From NCBI RefSeq assembly GCF_001703635.1, contig NZ_LQZT01000004.1, positions 1 to 64,000 of the forward strand: a stretch of 64,000 bases of DNA, written 5' to 3'. A program made the translations under genes and the position numbers. Of this stretch, positions 50,532-60,082 are shown one piece after another. The notes beneath the pieces are model-generated. The model had not been told where the DNA came from. It worked only from the letters and a program-made list of their open reading frames with translations, and searched no databases. Source of the stretch: Parahoeflea olei (lineage in GTDB: Bacteria > Pseudomonadota > Alphaproteobacteria > Rhizobiales > Rhizobiaceae). Position 1 is the first letter of the stretch. Each line of letters begins with the position of its first letter.

Positions 50532-52265
50532 GTCGCTCCCTCACGGGAGCGTGGATCGAAACCCGGTTGGGTGGGGATACCACCTACTGCACCCTGACGT
50601 CGCTCCCTCACGGGAGCGTGGATCGAAACGCGTCGCTCAATGTCGGCTTTGCCGAGCGGCAGCCGGTCGCTCCCTCACGGGAGCGTGGATCGAAACTGGC
50701 TCGACATTTTGATCGTTGATCCCGGCCTTCGTCGCTCCCTCACGGGAGCGTGGATCGAAACTTCGCCACTGTGCGTTGATCTGGGCGCTGATCGGGTCGC
50801 TCCCTCACGGGAGCGTGGATCGAAACCGCACCTGGGGGCCGCTCGACAATGAGGGCAAAGGTCGCTCCCTCACGGGAGCGTGGATCGAAACCACCCTGGC
50901 CCGCGCCTCCTCCTTGACGCGGAGCGTCGCTCCCTCACGGGAGCGTGGATCGAAACATCAGCGCATGCACCTTGGCCACGCCCACCACATGTCGCTCCCT
51001 CACGGGAGCGTGGATCGAAACAATCATCAGCAAACGAGCTGATCCGGGCGCCTCGGTCGCTCCCTCACGGGAGCGTGGATCGAAACGCCTCGCTCGCTGG
51101 CGGCTTTCCAGTCGAGCACCGTCGCTCCCTCACGGGAGCGTGGATCGAAACTACGATCATGCGGGCACCGCAGCCCGCATCAAGGTCGTCGCTCCCTCAC
51201 GGGAGCGTGGATCGAAACCCGCGGCCGCTGCCCGAGGATATCGGGATCAAGGGTCGCTCCCTCACGGGAGCGTGGATCGAAACATGGCGCGCATTGAGAG
51301 CGGCGGGGTCGATCGTGATGTCGCTCCCTCACGGGAGCGTGGATCGAAACCGAAAGCGGATCGCCCGGCATGTTTGACCCGTAGTGGTCGCTCCCTCACG
51401 GGAGCGTGGATCGAAACCTCGCGAATCCACGCCTCAAGCCGCCGGGCCTCGGTCGCTCCCTCACGGGAGCGTGGATCGAAACGACTGGATACCCTCGGGC
51501 GATCCCGATGAGGTCGTCGCTCCCTCACGGGAGCGTGGATCGAAACACCCTGGACGCGCTCAAGCGCGCCAAGGCCATGCTGTCGCTCCCTCACGGGAGC
51601 GTGGATCGAAACAACGGCGTGGTCAGCATCGATAAGCCCCTGAACATGTCGCTCCCTCACGGGAGCGTGGATCGAAACCTGCCTGGGCGGTAGATCGCAT
51701 CGGATTTCTTGAGTCGCTCCCTCACGGGAGCGTGGATCGAAACGATATCTCCAATATCGTGCTGCAGGATCTGCGCGGTCGCTCCCTCACGGGAGCGTGG
51801 ATCGAAACAGGCCGACATCACCCGACACCAAAAGCGGAAAAATGTCGCTCCCTCACGGGAGCGTGGATCGAAACCCTGCCCATGACGCGACCTCCAAAAC
51901 CGGAAGACAGTCGCTCCCTCACGGGAGCGTGGATCGAAACCCCCTCGATCTCATCGACGGCGACCTTGACGGTCGCTCCCTCACGGGAGCGTGGATCGAA
52001 ACAGGTAGTAACCGCCGCCCAGGGAATATTTTTCGCGGGTCGCTCCCTCACGGGAGCGTGGATCGAAACGAAGACGCCTTGAAAAAAGCCGCGCCGTCAT
52101 CCGCGCCGCTCCCTCACGGGAGCGTGGATCGAAACGCGAAAGAGCGGCTAGGAGCCTCCTCAGTTGGACGTCGCTCCCTCACGGGAGCGTGGATCGAAAC
52201 GCCCCGGTCACGGTCCGCAGCGGCTCGCTCGCGCGTCGCTCCCTCACGGGAGCGTGGATCGAAAC
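50532..52265 (+). CRISPR. CRISPR array, type I-C-like, 27 repeats and 26 spacers
   Basis: Twenty-seven copies of a 31-base repeat begin GTCGCTCCCTCACGGGAGCG and end TGGATCGAAAC. The hairpin CGCTCCC-TCAC-GGGAGCG and the ATCGAAAC handle match the type I-C repeat group. Spacers are 31-36 bases, mostly 34. All repeats are identical except the third from the end (52105-52135), which starts GCCGC. That decay places the old end at high coordinates and the leader beside tRNA-Val. No cas gene lies anywhere in the window, so processing and interference must depend on cas genes elsewhere, or the array is orphaned. Confidence 0.98.
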
Positions 52266-52508
52266 GTCTCCGCCGGAACGCTGGTGGCGCGCAGGATGAA
52301 AGCCTGCGGAGGCCGGGGCGGCCGGCGTGTGCGCCTTGGACGGGAGCGGTCCGATGCGGGGCCGGCCCCTTGATCCGCTCAGGCGCCCGGACGGAGGCAA
52401 GTCCGAAGGAAGGGCTGCGGCCTTTGCCGGAGGCGCGCGGGACGGGGTTTCGCGGCTTCAGCGATCCCGCCTGCCAGCCATGCTCCTATCCGCCTGCGAG
52501 GCGCGCTC
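52266..52508. other. Region after the CRISPR array, no gene seen
   Basis: These 243 GC-rich bases separate the last repeat from a small membrane protein gene. I see no open frame with a ribosome site, no further repeat and no cas remnant. Confidence 0.5.
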
Positions 52509-52688
52509 CTAAAGGCCGGACGCGTTGCCGGGCCGCTTTCGGGCCTCGGCCACATCCTCCCGCGGCACTGCGCTTTTGACATTGTCGCGCTTGTCGCGGC
52601 GGGTGCGATAGAGCGAGAACAGCATGAAGCCCACCGCCATGGCGAAAGTGACGAGGGCGAGGACGATGATCAGGTTCACGTCGGGCAT
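52509..52688 (-). CDS. Small single-pass membrane protein
   Basis: This 59-residue protein has one membrane helix (LIIVLALVTFAMAVGFMLFS) followed by a basic cytosolic tail (LYRTRRDKRDN). AGGAG lies six bases before the ATG at 52688, which makes it a convincing small gene. The function is unknown. Confidence 0.6.
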   Translation of the reverse strand: MPDVNLIIVLALVTFAMAVGFMLFSLYRTRRDKRDNVKSAVPREDVAEARKRPGNASGL

Positions 52689-52871
52689 GAAAATCTCCTT
52701 GTAACCGGTGCGTGCAATCAAACGCCGGCCACGCCCGATGGTTCCGCCACCGGTCACTGGAGGTTTCAGGCTTGGCGACCGCGGGTCGCCTGTTCAGTGC
52801 CCGCGCGACGCCCCGTCCGGCTTGCCGGGGCCGCGTCGCGCAGGCGCCCGTCAAGCAGGCTGCGACAGGGC

Positions 52872-54944
52872 TCAGCGCAGCGCCGCCTCGATATTGCCGC
52901 CATCGACGGTGATCACATGGGCGGTGGTGCGCTCCGAGCGGGCGAGCGCCACGAAGGCCTCGGCGACGTGATGGGCTTCCACCTCGGCCTTGAGCAGGTT
53001 GCCGGCCATGTAGTCCGAGGCCGACACCCCCCTCGCCTCCGCGCGCGACTTGATGAAATCGTCGGTCAGCAGCCCCGACCGGATCCGGTCGGCATTGACC
53101 CCGTTCACCCGCACGCCCGCGCCGCCGAGTTCGAGCGCCAGCTGGCGCAGCAGGAAGAAGGTCGCGGCCTTGGGCAGGCCATAGGCGCCGAACCCCTTGC
53201 CGGGATTGACCGCCTGCTTGGAGACGTTGAACAGCATCTGCCCGCCATGGCCCTGCGCCGCAAACACCTTCGCCGCCGCCCGCGCCATGGCGAGATGGGA
53301 GAAGAAGTTGAGTTCGAAGCTCTTGCGCAGCGTGGCCTCGTCGAGATCGAGCAGCATCCCCTGGATCGCCGCACCGGCATTGGAGACGAGAATGTCGAGG
53401 CCGCCGAATCGGCGCACGACGGCGGCGATCGCAGCCTCGGCAGCCCCTTCCTCGGTGAGGTCGGCGGTCACCGCCAGGCAGTTGGGTCCGATCGCGGCGG
53501 CCGCGGCCGCACAGGCCTCGGGATTGAGATCGATCAGCGCCACGGCCGCGCCTTCGCGGGCAAAGGCCTTGGCGGTGGCAAGCCCGATCGCGCCCGCGCC
53601 GCCGGTCACGGCGACGATGCGCCCGCCGAACGGCTTGTCCGCGGCCTTCGAGAGCTTGGCCTGTTCCAGAGACCAGTATTCCATGTCGAACAGGTCGTCG
53701 GGCCCGATCGGGTGGAAGCCGCCGGCGGCCTCGGCGAGCGTCATCACCTCGACGGTCTGCTCGGCGATATCGGCCGCGGCCGAGGCCGCAGCCGCATCCT
53801 TGCCGATGCCGGCAATGCCCACGCCCTCGATCCAGGCCACGCAAGGATGCGGCTCAAGCATGATCTTGCCGCCGCCGACACGGCTGAACTGCTCATCGAA
53901 CATCGCCCGGTAACTGGCTGCAAACGCGTCCAGTTTGGCCTCGATGCCGGCGGCACCATTGGCGAGATCGTCCTTGTGCAGCACCAGCATGCGGCCCTTG
54001 GTGCGGATCACATGGTCGGGCGAGCCGACGCCGCGGGTGGCGAGCTCGTCGAGATCGGTGCGGCCGAGGAAGTCCTCGACCGTGCCGCCGCCGCGAATGT
54101 CCATCACCAGCAGCTTCGCAGCCCCGCCGTGATGGGCGCCGCGCAGCCGGCCGACGGCGCCGCGCAGCACCGGCAGCACCGATTCGGCCGTCCCCTCGTC
54201 TGCCGGCGCCCGCTCGCGCTTGACGGTGGCGGAGAAGGTGCGGCCGCCGGCGCGCGATGCGAGCCACTCCTCGACCATGTTGGTGTGCTCGATCACCTTG
54301 TCATAGCTTTCCTTCGCGGTCGCGCCGAAGGTGAAGTGGCCGTGCTTGAGCAGCACCAGCCCCTCGCAGGCGCTGTTGGCGTCGAACACGTCCGCCGCTT
54401 TCCGGGCGAGCGCAAAGCCGGGCATGATGTAGGGCACGACCGCGAGCCGGTCGCCGAAGATCTCGCGGATCGCCGCTTCCGCGTCGGGCAGGTTGGCGAG
54501 CGCCAGGAAGGCGGTCGCATGGGTGTGGTCGATGAAGCGGTGCGGCAGGAAGGCGTGCAGCAGGGTCTCGACCGAGGGATTGGGCGCGGTCGAATCGAGC
54601 AGGTTCGAGCGCTGCATGTTGACCATGTCCTCGTCGGACAGCGCCTCGAGCCGACGCGTCTGCAACAGCGGCTCGAGCCGCACGCCCGGCAGGCCCGGCG
54701 CCTCGAGCGTGTCGAGGTCCCAGCCGCTGCCCTTGACATGCAGCACCTTCTGCCTGTTGCCGAACAGGTCCGGCCGCTCGACCTTGACCGAGGTGTTGCC
54801 GCCGCCATGCATGACGAGATCCGGATCCGAACCGATCAGCCGCGACGAGTAGACCCTGAGCGCCAGCGCCTGGTCGGCAGGGTCTGCGCCCGCCGCCTCG
54901 ACCCGCGCCTGCGCATCCTTGTCATTCCACCTGTTTTGCCGCAT
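52872..54944 (-). CDS. Bifunctional class II aldolase/short-chain dehydrogenase
   Basis: This 690-residue fusion has a class II (zinc) aldolase in roughly residues 30-380, with ligand-type His residues in FIDHTHATAFLAL and KHGHFTFGA. A short-chain dehydrogenase follows in 420-690, with cofactor motif VTGGAGAIGLATA, then VSNAGAA, and the catalytic Tyr-x-x-x-Lys in AYGLPKAA. The architecture and length match the rhamnulose-1-phosphate aldolase/alcohol dehydrogenase family, but no rhamnose genes are near. Beside MtnA and MtnK homologues it more likely splits a 5-substituted ribulose 1-phosphate into dihydroxyacetone phosphate and an aldehyde that the second domain reduces or oxidises. GGAGA lies seven bases before the ATG. 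Confidence 0.85.
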   Translation of the reverse strand: MRQNRWNDKDAQARVEAAGADPADQALALRVYSSRLIGSDPDLVMHGGGNTSVKVERPDLFGNRQKVLHVKGSGWDLDTLEAPGLPGVRLEPLLQTRRLEALSDEDMVNMQRSNLLDSTAPNPSVETLLHAFLPHRFIDHTHATAFLALANLPDAEAAIREIFGDRLAVVPYIMPGFALARKAADVFDANSACEGLVLLKHGHFTFGATAKESYDKVIEHTNMVEEWLASRAGGRTFSATVKRERAPADEGTAESVLPVLRGAVGRLRGAHHGGAAKLLVMDIRGGGTVEDFLGRTDLDELATRGVGSPDHVIRTKGRMLVLHKDDLANGAAGIEAKLDAFAASYRAMFDEQFSRVGGGKIMLEPHPCVAWIEGVGIAGIGKDAAAASAAADIAEQTVEVMTLAEAAGGFHPIGPDDLFDMEYWSLEQAKLSKAADKPFGGRIVAVTGGAGAIGLATAKAFAREGAAVALIDLNPEACAAAAAAIGPNCLAVTADLTEEGAAEAAIAAVVRRFGGLDILVSNAGAAIQGMLLDLDEATLRKSFELNFFSHLAMARAAAKVFAAQGHGGQMLFNVSKQAVNPGKGFGAYGLPKAATFFLLRQLALELGGAGVRVNGVNADRIRSGLLTDDFIKSRAEARGVSASDYMAGNLLKAEVEAHHVAEAFVALARSERTTAHVITVDGGNIEAALR

Positions 54945-54976
54945 TACCGTCTCTCCTGCCGTATGAATTGCATTAT

Positions 54977-55005
54977 TTGACAAAAGTCATATGCCGTTGT
55001 CAAAT
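54977..55005. promoter_or_regulatory. Operator-like element, copy 1
   Basis: Read on the plus strand, TTGACAAAAGTCA, seven bases, then TTGTCAAAT. It lies between the divergent aldolase and SorC-family regulator genes. It shares 21 of 29 bases with the element at 58495-58523 in reverse orientation, including all 12 bases of TGACAAAAGTCA. It also contains the longer dyad ATTTGACAA/TTGTCAAAT. Confidence 0.7.
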
Positions 55006-55031
55006 GTATATATTTGGTGATGGAGGGATCT

Positions 55032-56003
55032 ATGGGGCAGAACTCAACCCGGCGCTCGAGCAAGCAGATCAGCGGCGAGGACATCGTCGTCGAAACCGCC
55101 TGGCTCTATTATCACGACAGCCTCAACCAGAGCGAAATCGCCAGCCGCCTGTCGGTCTCGCGCGCCACCGTCGTCAACTATCTCCAGGAAGCCCGCGAGC
55201 GGGGCTACATCCACACCAAGCTCGCGCCCGAGGCCTTCAACACCCACCGTGCGGCGCTCGAACTGCGCGACCATTTCGGCCTCAAGGCGGCCTATATATT
55301 GCCCGACGGCACCGGCGGCAGCGACGACCATGCGAGCCGCATCATCCGCGGCGCGGCCGATTGGCTGCCGAGCCTCCTGGAGCCCGGCGACCGTCTCGGC
55401 GTGGCCTGGGGCAAGACCATCTACGATGTCGCCGAACGGCTCGAACAGACCACCATCCCGGATCTCGTCGTGCTGCAACTGGTGGGGTCGATGGCGACGC
55501 CCTACGGTTTTTCCGCCGATGTCTGCTCGTCCAACGTCGCCCGCAAGTTCTCCGCCAAATGCATCAACCTGCACGTTCCGGCGATCCTGAGCACCGCCGA
55601 GATCGCGTCCACGCTGCGTGCCGAATCGCTGATCAGCAAACAGCTCGACGCGATCCGCCATTGCAACAAGACGCTGTTTGCCGTGGGCTCGTGCAATCCC
55701 GACAGCCACATTGCCTCAAGCGGCCTTGCGACCCTCCAGGATCTCGAGGATTACATCGCCAGGGGCGCCGTCGGGGTGCTCTGCGGCCGCTTCATAGACG
55801 CCGAGGGCAACCCCGTGAGCGGCCCGCTCGACAACCGCATGATGGGGATCGAGCTGCACGAATTGCGCCACCGCGACATGGGCATTCTCGTCTCGATCGG
55901 CGAGGAACGGGTTCCCGCAGCCGTGGCCGCCATCCGCGGCGGCTATGCCACCCACGTCGTCACCAACCAGAGCTGCGCGGCCGCGATGATGGACCACGCC
56001 TGA
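55032..56003 (+). CDS. SorC/DeoR-family sugar-responsive transcriptional regulator
   Basis: This 323-residue regulator has an N-terminal helix-turn-helix (LNQSEIASRLSVSRATVVNY, residues about 33-55). The SorC-type effector domain resembles sugar-phosphate isomerases (DRLGVAWGKTIYDVAERL, then ARGAVGVLCGRFIDAEGNPV). Members bind phosphorylated sugars and control the adjacent catabolic operon. The ATG at 55032 has GGAGG five bases upstream. It probably binds the two matching elements at 54977 and 58495. The inducer is likely a sugar phosphate made by the MtnK/MtnA homologues next door. Confidence 0.88.
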   Translation: MGQNSTRRSSKQISGEDIVVETAWLYYHDSLNQSEIASRLSVSRATVVNYLQEARERGYIHTKLAPEAFNTHRAALELRDHFGLKAAYILPDGTGGSDDHASRIIRGAADWLPSLLEPGDRLGVAWGKTIYDVAERLEQTTIPDLVVLQLVGSMATPYGFSADVCSSNVARKFSAKCINLHVPAILSTAEIASTLRAESLISKQLDAIRHCNKTLFAVGSCNPDSHIASSGLATLQDLEDYIARGAVGVLCGRFIDAEGNPVSGPLDNRMMGIELHELRHRDMGILVSIGEERVPAAVAAIRGGYATHVVTNQSCAAAMMDHA

Positions 56004-56013
56004 CACAAGGCGT

Positions 56014-56039
56014 TCAGGCGCGGCCCGGGCCGCGCCTGA
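56014..56039. terminator. Perfect 26-bp palindrome between convergent genes
   Basis: TCAGGCGCGGCCC followed directly by its exact reverse complement lies between the stop codons of the regulator (plus) and mtnA (minus). It can form a very stable hairpin from either strand. No long T-run follows, so it may act as a transcript barrier or 3' end stabiliser. Confidence 0.6.
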
Positions 56040-56063
56040 CTTCAGTCTTGGTACAGATGCGGA

Positions 56064-57167
56064 TCAGGCCGCGCTGCGGCGTTCAGGGAACAGCCCCAGC
56101 AGCCCTTCGCGCGAGGCTTCGGCGACGCCGCGCTCGGTGATCAGGCCGGTCACCAGCCGCGCTGGCGTGACGTCGAAGGCGGGATTGCCGCCGGGCGTGC
56201 CATCGGGCGAAATCTGCACCGAGGTGACGGTGCCATCTTCGAGGCGACCGAACACATGCGTGACCTCCCGGTCGTTGCGCTCCTCGATCGGGATCTCGCG
56301 CACGCCGTCCTCGACCGTCCAGTCGATGGTGCTCGACGGCAGCGCCACGTAAAACGGCACATTGTTGTCATGGGCGGCCAGCGCCTTGAGATAGGTGCCG
56401 ATCTTGTTGCAGACGTCGCCGGTCGCCGTCGTCCGGTCGGTGCCGACGATCACCACATCCACCATGCCGTGCTGCATCAGGTGCCCGCCGGCATTGTCGA
56501 CGACCAGGTGGTGCGGAATGCCGTGGCTGTTCATTTCCCAGCTGGTCAGCTGCGCACCCTGGTTGCGCGGCCGTGTCTCGTCGACCCAGACATGGATCTC
56601 GATGCCGTCCTTGACCGCGTGGTACATCGGTGAGGTGGCCGTACCCCAGTCCACGGTGGCGAGCCACCCGGCATTGCAGTGGGTGAGGATGTTGACCGGC
56701 TCGCCGGGCTTCTTGGTGGCGGCGATCTTGCGGATGATCTCGAGCCCGTGCACGCCGATCAGCCGGTTGGTCTCGACATCGGCGTCGCAGATCTCTTCGG
56801 CCTTGCGGAAGGCAGCGGCCGGCCGATCGCCCTCGGAGAGCCCGCCCAGCGCCTGGCGCATCTCGTCGAGCGCCCAGCGCAGGTTGATCGCGGTGGGCCG
56901 GGTTTCGTGCAACAGCTCCCAGGCGGCATCTAGCGCCTTGTCGGAAGCGTCGCGCTGCATTTCCACGGCGATGCCGTAAGCGGCGGTGGCGCCGATCAGC
57001 GGCGCGCCGCGCACCCACATGTCGCGGATCGCCGTGGCGAACTCGTCGAGCGTGTCGAGTTCGACCACGCGGAACTCGTGCGGCAGCCAGCGCTGGTCGA
57101 TGATCATGGTCTTCGCCTTGTCGCTGTCGTACCAGATCGACCGGTAATGGGTGTCGCCTACCTTCAT
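56064..57167 (-). CDS. mtnA: S-methyl-5-thioribose-1-phosphate isomerase (MtnA)
   Basis: This 367-residue eIF2B-like isomerase converts methylthioribose 1-phosphate to methylthioribulose 1-phosphate, and related enzymes also take 5-deoxyribose 1-phosphate. The N-terminal substrate motif [15 protein letters not shown] is near residue 51, the catalytic Cys is in ILTHCNAG near 164, and the catalytic Asp in [19 protein letters not shown] near 244. Its ATG overlaps the mtnK stop codon (ATGA), so the pair is translated together. It ends just before a strong palindrome. Confidence 0.95.
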   Translation of the reverse strand: MKVGDTHYRSIWYDSDKAKTMIIDQRWLPHEFRVVELDTLDEFATAIRDMWVRGAPLIGATAAYGIAVEMQRDASDKALDAAWELLHETRPTAINLRWALDEMRQALGGLSEGDRPAAAFRKAEEICDADVETNRLIGVHGLEIIRKIAATKKPGEPVNILTHCNAGWLATVDWGTATSPMYHAVKDGIEIHVWVDETRPRNQGAQLTSWEMNSHGIPHHLVVDNAGGHLMQHGMVDVVIVGTDRTTATGDVCNKIGTYLKALAAHDNNVPFYVALPSSTIDWTVEDGVREIPIEERNDREVTHVFGRLEDGTVTSVQISPDGTPGGNPAFDVTPARLVTGLITERGVAEASREGLLGLFPERRSAA

Positions 57168-58432
57168 GCCTGTGCTCCCGTTTCGGCGCTACGCGCCGCG
57201 GCGATGACGGCATCCATGCCCGTCAGCCGGTTTCTGTTCATGACCAGGAACTGGCCAAGCTTGAGGCACGTGCTTTCGCAGCGCGCCTTCGTCTTCACAT
57301 CCGCGATGGTGTCGAGTTCGGCCACATGCGCGAGCCCGAGGATGCGGCGATGCATCTCGATGCCGGCAAAGCCGACGAGATCGCGGAAAATCTCGCCAAG
57401 CAGCTGCTCGGCAGCGCCCTCGGCGGCAAAGCCGTGGCCCTGGTCCTCGTAAAGCGCCTTCGGATAGAGGATACCGGTGCGCTCGGTGCGCCAGAGCCGC
57501 AGGAATTCCGCCCGGAACACCGACCAGGTTTCCTCGATCACCGACAGGATCCACTCCTGGAAATCGGCGCAGGCCGCCTTGTCGGCGATATGCGCGGGCA
57601 TGGCGTGATAGGCCATCAGGTAATTGCCGATCAGCATGCCGATGTCGAAGCCGAACGGGCCGTAGAAGGCGAATTCGGGATCGATGATGCGCGCTTCGTC
57701 CTCCGTCACCATGATCGAGCCGGCATGCAGGTCGCCGTGGCACATGGTTTCGCCGCGCGAGGTGAAGGCGCGCTTCATGTGCTGGACTTCGATCTTCAGC
57801 GCCTCGTCGCGGCGCAGATCGGCAACGAGGCCGTCGAGTTCGGGCGTGGTGTGGCGGTTGAGCTTGGCGTCGTAATAGGGATCGGTGAAGACCAGCGACT
57901 CGGTGATGTCGCAAAGCTCGACATTGCCGGCGAACAGCGCGACGTCGGCTTTCTTGTCGGCCGCCGCCATCGACAAATCCGATCCGCGAAACGCCGTGCG
58001 CGCGGTAAAAAGTCCCAAGGTCCTGCCGAGACCCGCAACCTTGCGACCTTCCATGGTCTGCTGGCGCAGAATAATATGCGGCTGCAGGCGCTCCATGACT
58101 ATCAGCGCCTGGGTCTCATCAAAATGCAGGACCTCAGGCACGCTGCCCGGGTCCCGCGCCTCCTGGCGGATCAGGGCATGATATTCGAAAAAAGCCCGCT
58201 TGAGCGGCAGCGGCCAGCTGTCCCCCACGAGCCGGACATAGGGAAGCGCCTGCTTGACGATGACGCTGCCCGCCTCGCCTTCCACGATGAAGACGAGATT
58301 AAGGTTGCCGTCGCCGACTTCGCGCACCTTCCAGGCCTCGGGATTGCCGCCGACGGCGCGGGTCACAGCCTCCAGGCCGCCCAGCCGGGCGCCCAGGGTT
58401 TCGGGCGATAAGGGTTTGTACTCGTTGCTCAA
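57164..58432 (-). CDS. mtnK: S-methyl-5-thioribose kinase (MtnK)
   Basis: This 422-residue kinase of the choline-kinase-like fold phosphorylates the anomeric hydroxyl of methylthioribose. The glycine loop is [12 protein letters not shown] near residue 41, the Brenner-type catalytic motif [13 protein letters not shown] is near 235, and [15 protein letters not shown] carries the metal ligand. I use a TTG start at 58432 ([13 protein letters not shown]) because GGAGGGAGGA lies directly upstream. The next in-frame start, at 58492, would reach almost into the operator. Its divergent partner is the sugar importer, which suggests that the kinase acts on imported substrate. Confidence 0.94.
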   Translation of the reverse strand: MSNEYKPLSPETLGARLGGLEAVTRAVGGNPEAWKVREVGDGNLNLVFIVEGEAGSVIVKQALPYVRLVGDSWPLPLKRAFFEYHALIRQEARDPGSVPEVLHFDETQALIVMERLQPHIILRQQTMEGRKVAGLGRTLGLFTARTAFRGSDLSMAAADKKADVALFAGNVELCDITESLVFTDPYYDAKLNRHTTPELDGLVADLRRDEALKIEVQHMKRAFTSRGETMCHGDLHAGSIMVTEDEARIIDPEFAFYGPFGFDIGMLIGNYLMAYHAMPAHIADKAACADFQEWILSVIEETWSVFRAEFLRLWRTERTGILYPKALYEDQGHGFAAEGAAEQLLGEIFRDLVGFAGIEMHRRILGLAHVAELDTIADVKTKARCESTCLKLGQFLVMNRNRLTGMDAVIAAARSAETGAQA

Positions 58433-58494
58433 AATGATCCTCCCTCCTGAATGATCAGGCCGTAGTTTGACCAAGCCTAATGTCCATTTCAATC

Positions 58495-58523
58495 ATTTGT
58501 CAATGCATGTTGACTTTTGTCAC
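58495..58523. promoter_or_regulatory. Operator-like element, copy 2
   Basis: Read on the minus strand, GTGACAAAAGTCA, seven bases, then TTGACAAAT. It lies in the 123-base gap between divergent mtnK and the ABC importer operon. It matches the element at 54977-55005 at 21 of 29 positions, with the core TGACAAAAGTCA identical. Confidence 0.7.
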
Positions 58524-58555
58524 CGGGGCTGTTTTCATCATATCGGGAGGACGAC

Positions 58556-60082
58556 ATGAACGAAACTCTTTGCGATCTGCGCGGTGTGGACAAATCCTTC
58601 GGGGAAAACCGTGTCCTCAAGCAGCTGAGCCTCTCCCTGCCCGCCGGATCGGTGACCGTGCTGATGGGCGCCAACGGCGCCGGCAAATCGACGCTGGTCA
58701 AGATCCTGAGCGGCGTGCATGCCCGCGACGGGGGCTCGATCACGCTGATGGGGCGCGAATTCGCTCCCGCGTCGCCCTCCGAGGCGATCCGGGCCGGCGT
58801 TGTCACCGTTCACCAGAACATCAATGACGGCGTCATCCCCGATCTCGACGTCGCTTCCAACCTGCTGATCGACCGACTGGCCGAACCCGGCTACGGCTTC
58901 TTTCTCAAGCGCCGGCAGAACTATGCCGAGGCCGAACGCATCGCCAGCCAGATGGGCTTGGCGCTCAATGTGCGGCAACCGGTCGCGGAGCTCGGCGTCG
59001 CCGACCGCCAGCTGATCGCCATCGCCCGGGCCATGGCGCACGATCCGCGGCTGCTGATCCTCGACGAGCCGACCTCCTCGCTTTCAGCGTCCGAGGCCGA
59101 ACGGCTGTTCCTGCTGATCGAGCGGCTCTCGGCCAAGGGCGTGGCGGTGCTCTATATTTCCCACCGAATGTCCGACATTCGCCGCATCGCCACCCGCATC
59201 GTCTCGATGCGCGACGGCGAGATCTCCGGCCTGTTCGAGGGCGACACCCTCGATTACGAAGGCGCGGTCAACGCCATGCTCGGCCAGCGCATGAGCGACG
59301 CCGTCATTTCCATTCCCGCGCCCGGCAAGCGGGTTCTGGAGATTTCCGGCCTGCAGCTGATCGAGGGCGCGCGGCCCTTCGATTTCAACCTCGCAGAAAA
59401 CGAGGTGGTGGCCGTCACCGGCCTGCTCGGCAGCGGCAAGAGCGCATTCGCGCAAAGCCTGTTCGGCCTCGACCAGCCCGTGAGCGGGCGCATCCGCATC
59501 GACGGCCAGGATTACCGGGTGCGGACGCCGCAGGCGGCGATTGCGCGCGGCGTGTTCATGTCGGCCAAGGACCGCGCCAACAATGCGGTGGTGGCCGATT
59601 TCGACATAACCCGCAACATGACGCTCCCCTTCCTGTCGCGCTACGCGAAGCTTTCCTTCGTCAGCCGCGCGAAGGAGCGCCGCACCGCCAACGACATGAT
59701 CGAGGCTCTGTCGATCGTCTGCCAGGGCGAAAGCGATTCCATCGGCACACTCTCGGGCGGCAACCAGCAGAAGGTGATGCTCGCGCGCTGGCTCGCCGAG
59801 GAGTGCCGGCTGCTCTTGCTCGACGAGCCGTTCCAGGGCGTCGACATCCGTGCCCGCCGCGACATCGGCCGCAAGATCCGGGAAACCGCGAAGAACCGTG
59901 GCACGCTCGTGTTCGTCTCCGAACTCGACGAGGCCCTCGAGGTTGCCGACCGGATCATCGTCATGAGCGAGCATTCGGTGGCCGCCGAATTCAGAAACGA
60001 GAACGTGGATCTCAACGAGATCCTGACCGCAGTAACCGGAGCCGTGCCGCCGGCCGGCGCCGCAAGGACAGCACACGCATGA
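58556..60082 (+). CDS. Sugar ABC transporter ATPase (RbsA/XylG type)
   Basis: This 508-residue ATPase has two fused nucleotide-binding domains. The first has Walker A GANGAGKST near residue 37 and LLILDEPTSSLS. The second has the variant GLLGSGKSA near residue 290, signature LSGGNQQKV and LLLDEPFQGVDI. This layout is that of carbohydrate importers of the ribose family. GGGAGG lies five bases before the ATG at 58556. Its stop codon overlaps the permease start (ATGA). With the permease and binding protein it forms a three-gene importer operon facing away from mtnK-mtnA. Confidence 0.93.
   Translation: MNETLCDLRGVDKSFGENRVLKQLSLSLPAGSVTVLMGANGAGKSTLVKILSGVHARDGGSITLMGREFAPASPSEAIRAGVVTVHQNINDGVIPDLDVASNLLIDRLAEPGYGFFLKRRQNYAEAERIASQMGLALNVRQPVAELGVADRQLIAIARAMAHDPRLLILDEPTSSLSASEAERLFLLIERLSAKGVAVLYISHRMSDIRRIATRIVSMRDGEISGLFEGDTLDYEGAVNAMLGQRMSDAVISIPAPGKRVLEISGLQLIEGARPFDFNLAENEVVAVTGLLGSGKSAFAQSLFGLDQPVSGRIRIDGQDYRVRTPQAAIARGVFMSAKDRANNAVVADFDITRNMTLPFLSRYAKLSFVSRAKERRTANDMIEALSIVCQGESDSIGTLSGGNQQKVMLARWLAEECRLLLLDEPFQGVDIRARRDIGRKIRETAKNRGTLVFVSELDEALEVADRIIVMSEHSVAAEFRNENVDLNEILTAVTGAVPPAGAARTAHA

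Noticed and set aside
50254..50583. Protein gene or cas remnant in the CRISPR leader region
   Set aside because: The frame runs into the first repeat, has no cas motif and is explained by GC-rich noncoding sequence.
50527..52400. Overlapping open frames across 50.5-52.4 kb with repeated SLTGAWIET or PHGSVDRN peptides
   Set aside because: They are translations of the CRISPR repeats, whose 65-67-base spacing keeps frames open by chance.
52872..54944. Rhamnose catabolism locus
   Set aside because: Only the aldolase/dehydrogenase family name points to rhamnose. No isomerase, kinase or rhamnose transporter is present.
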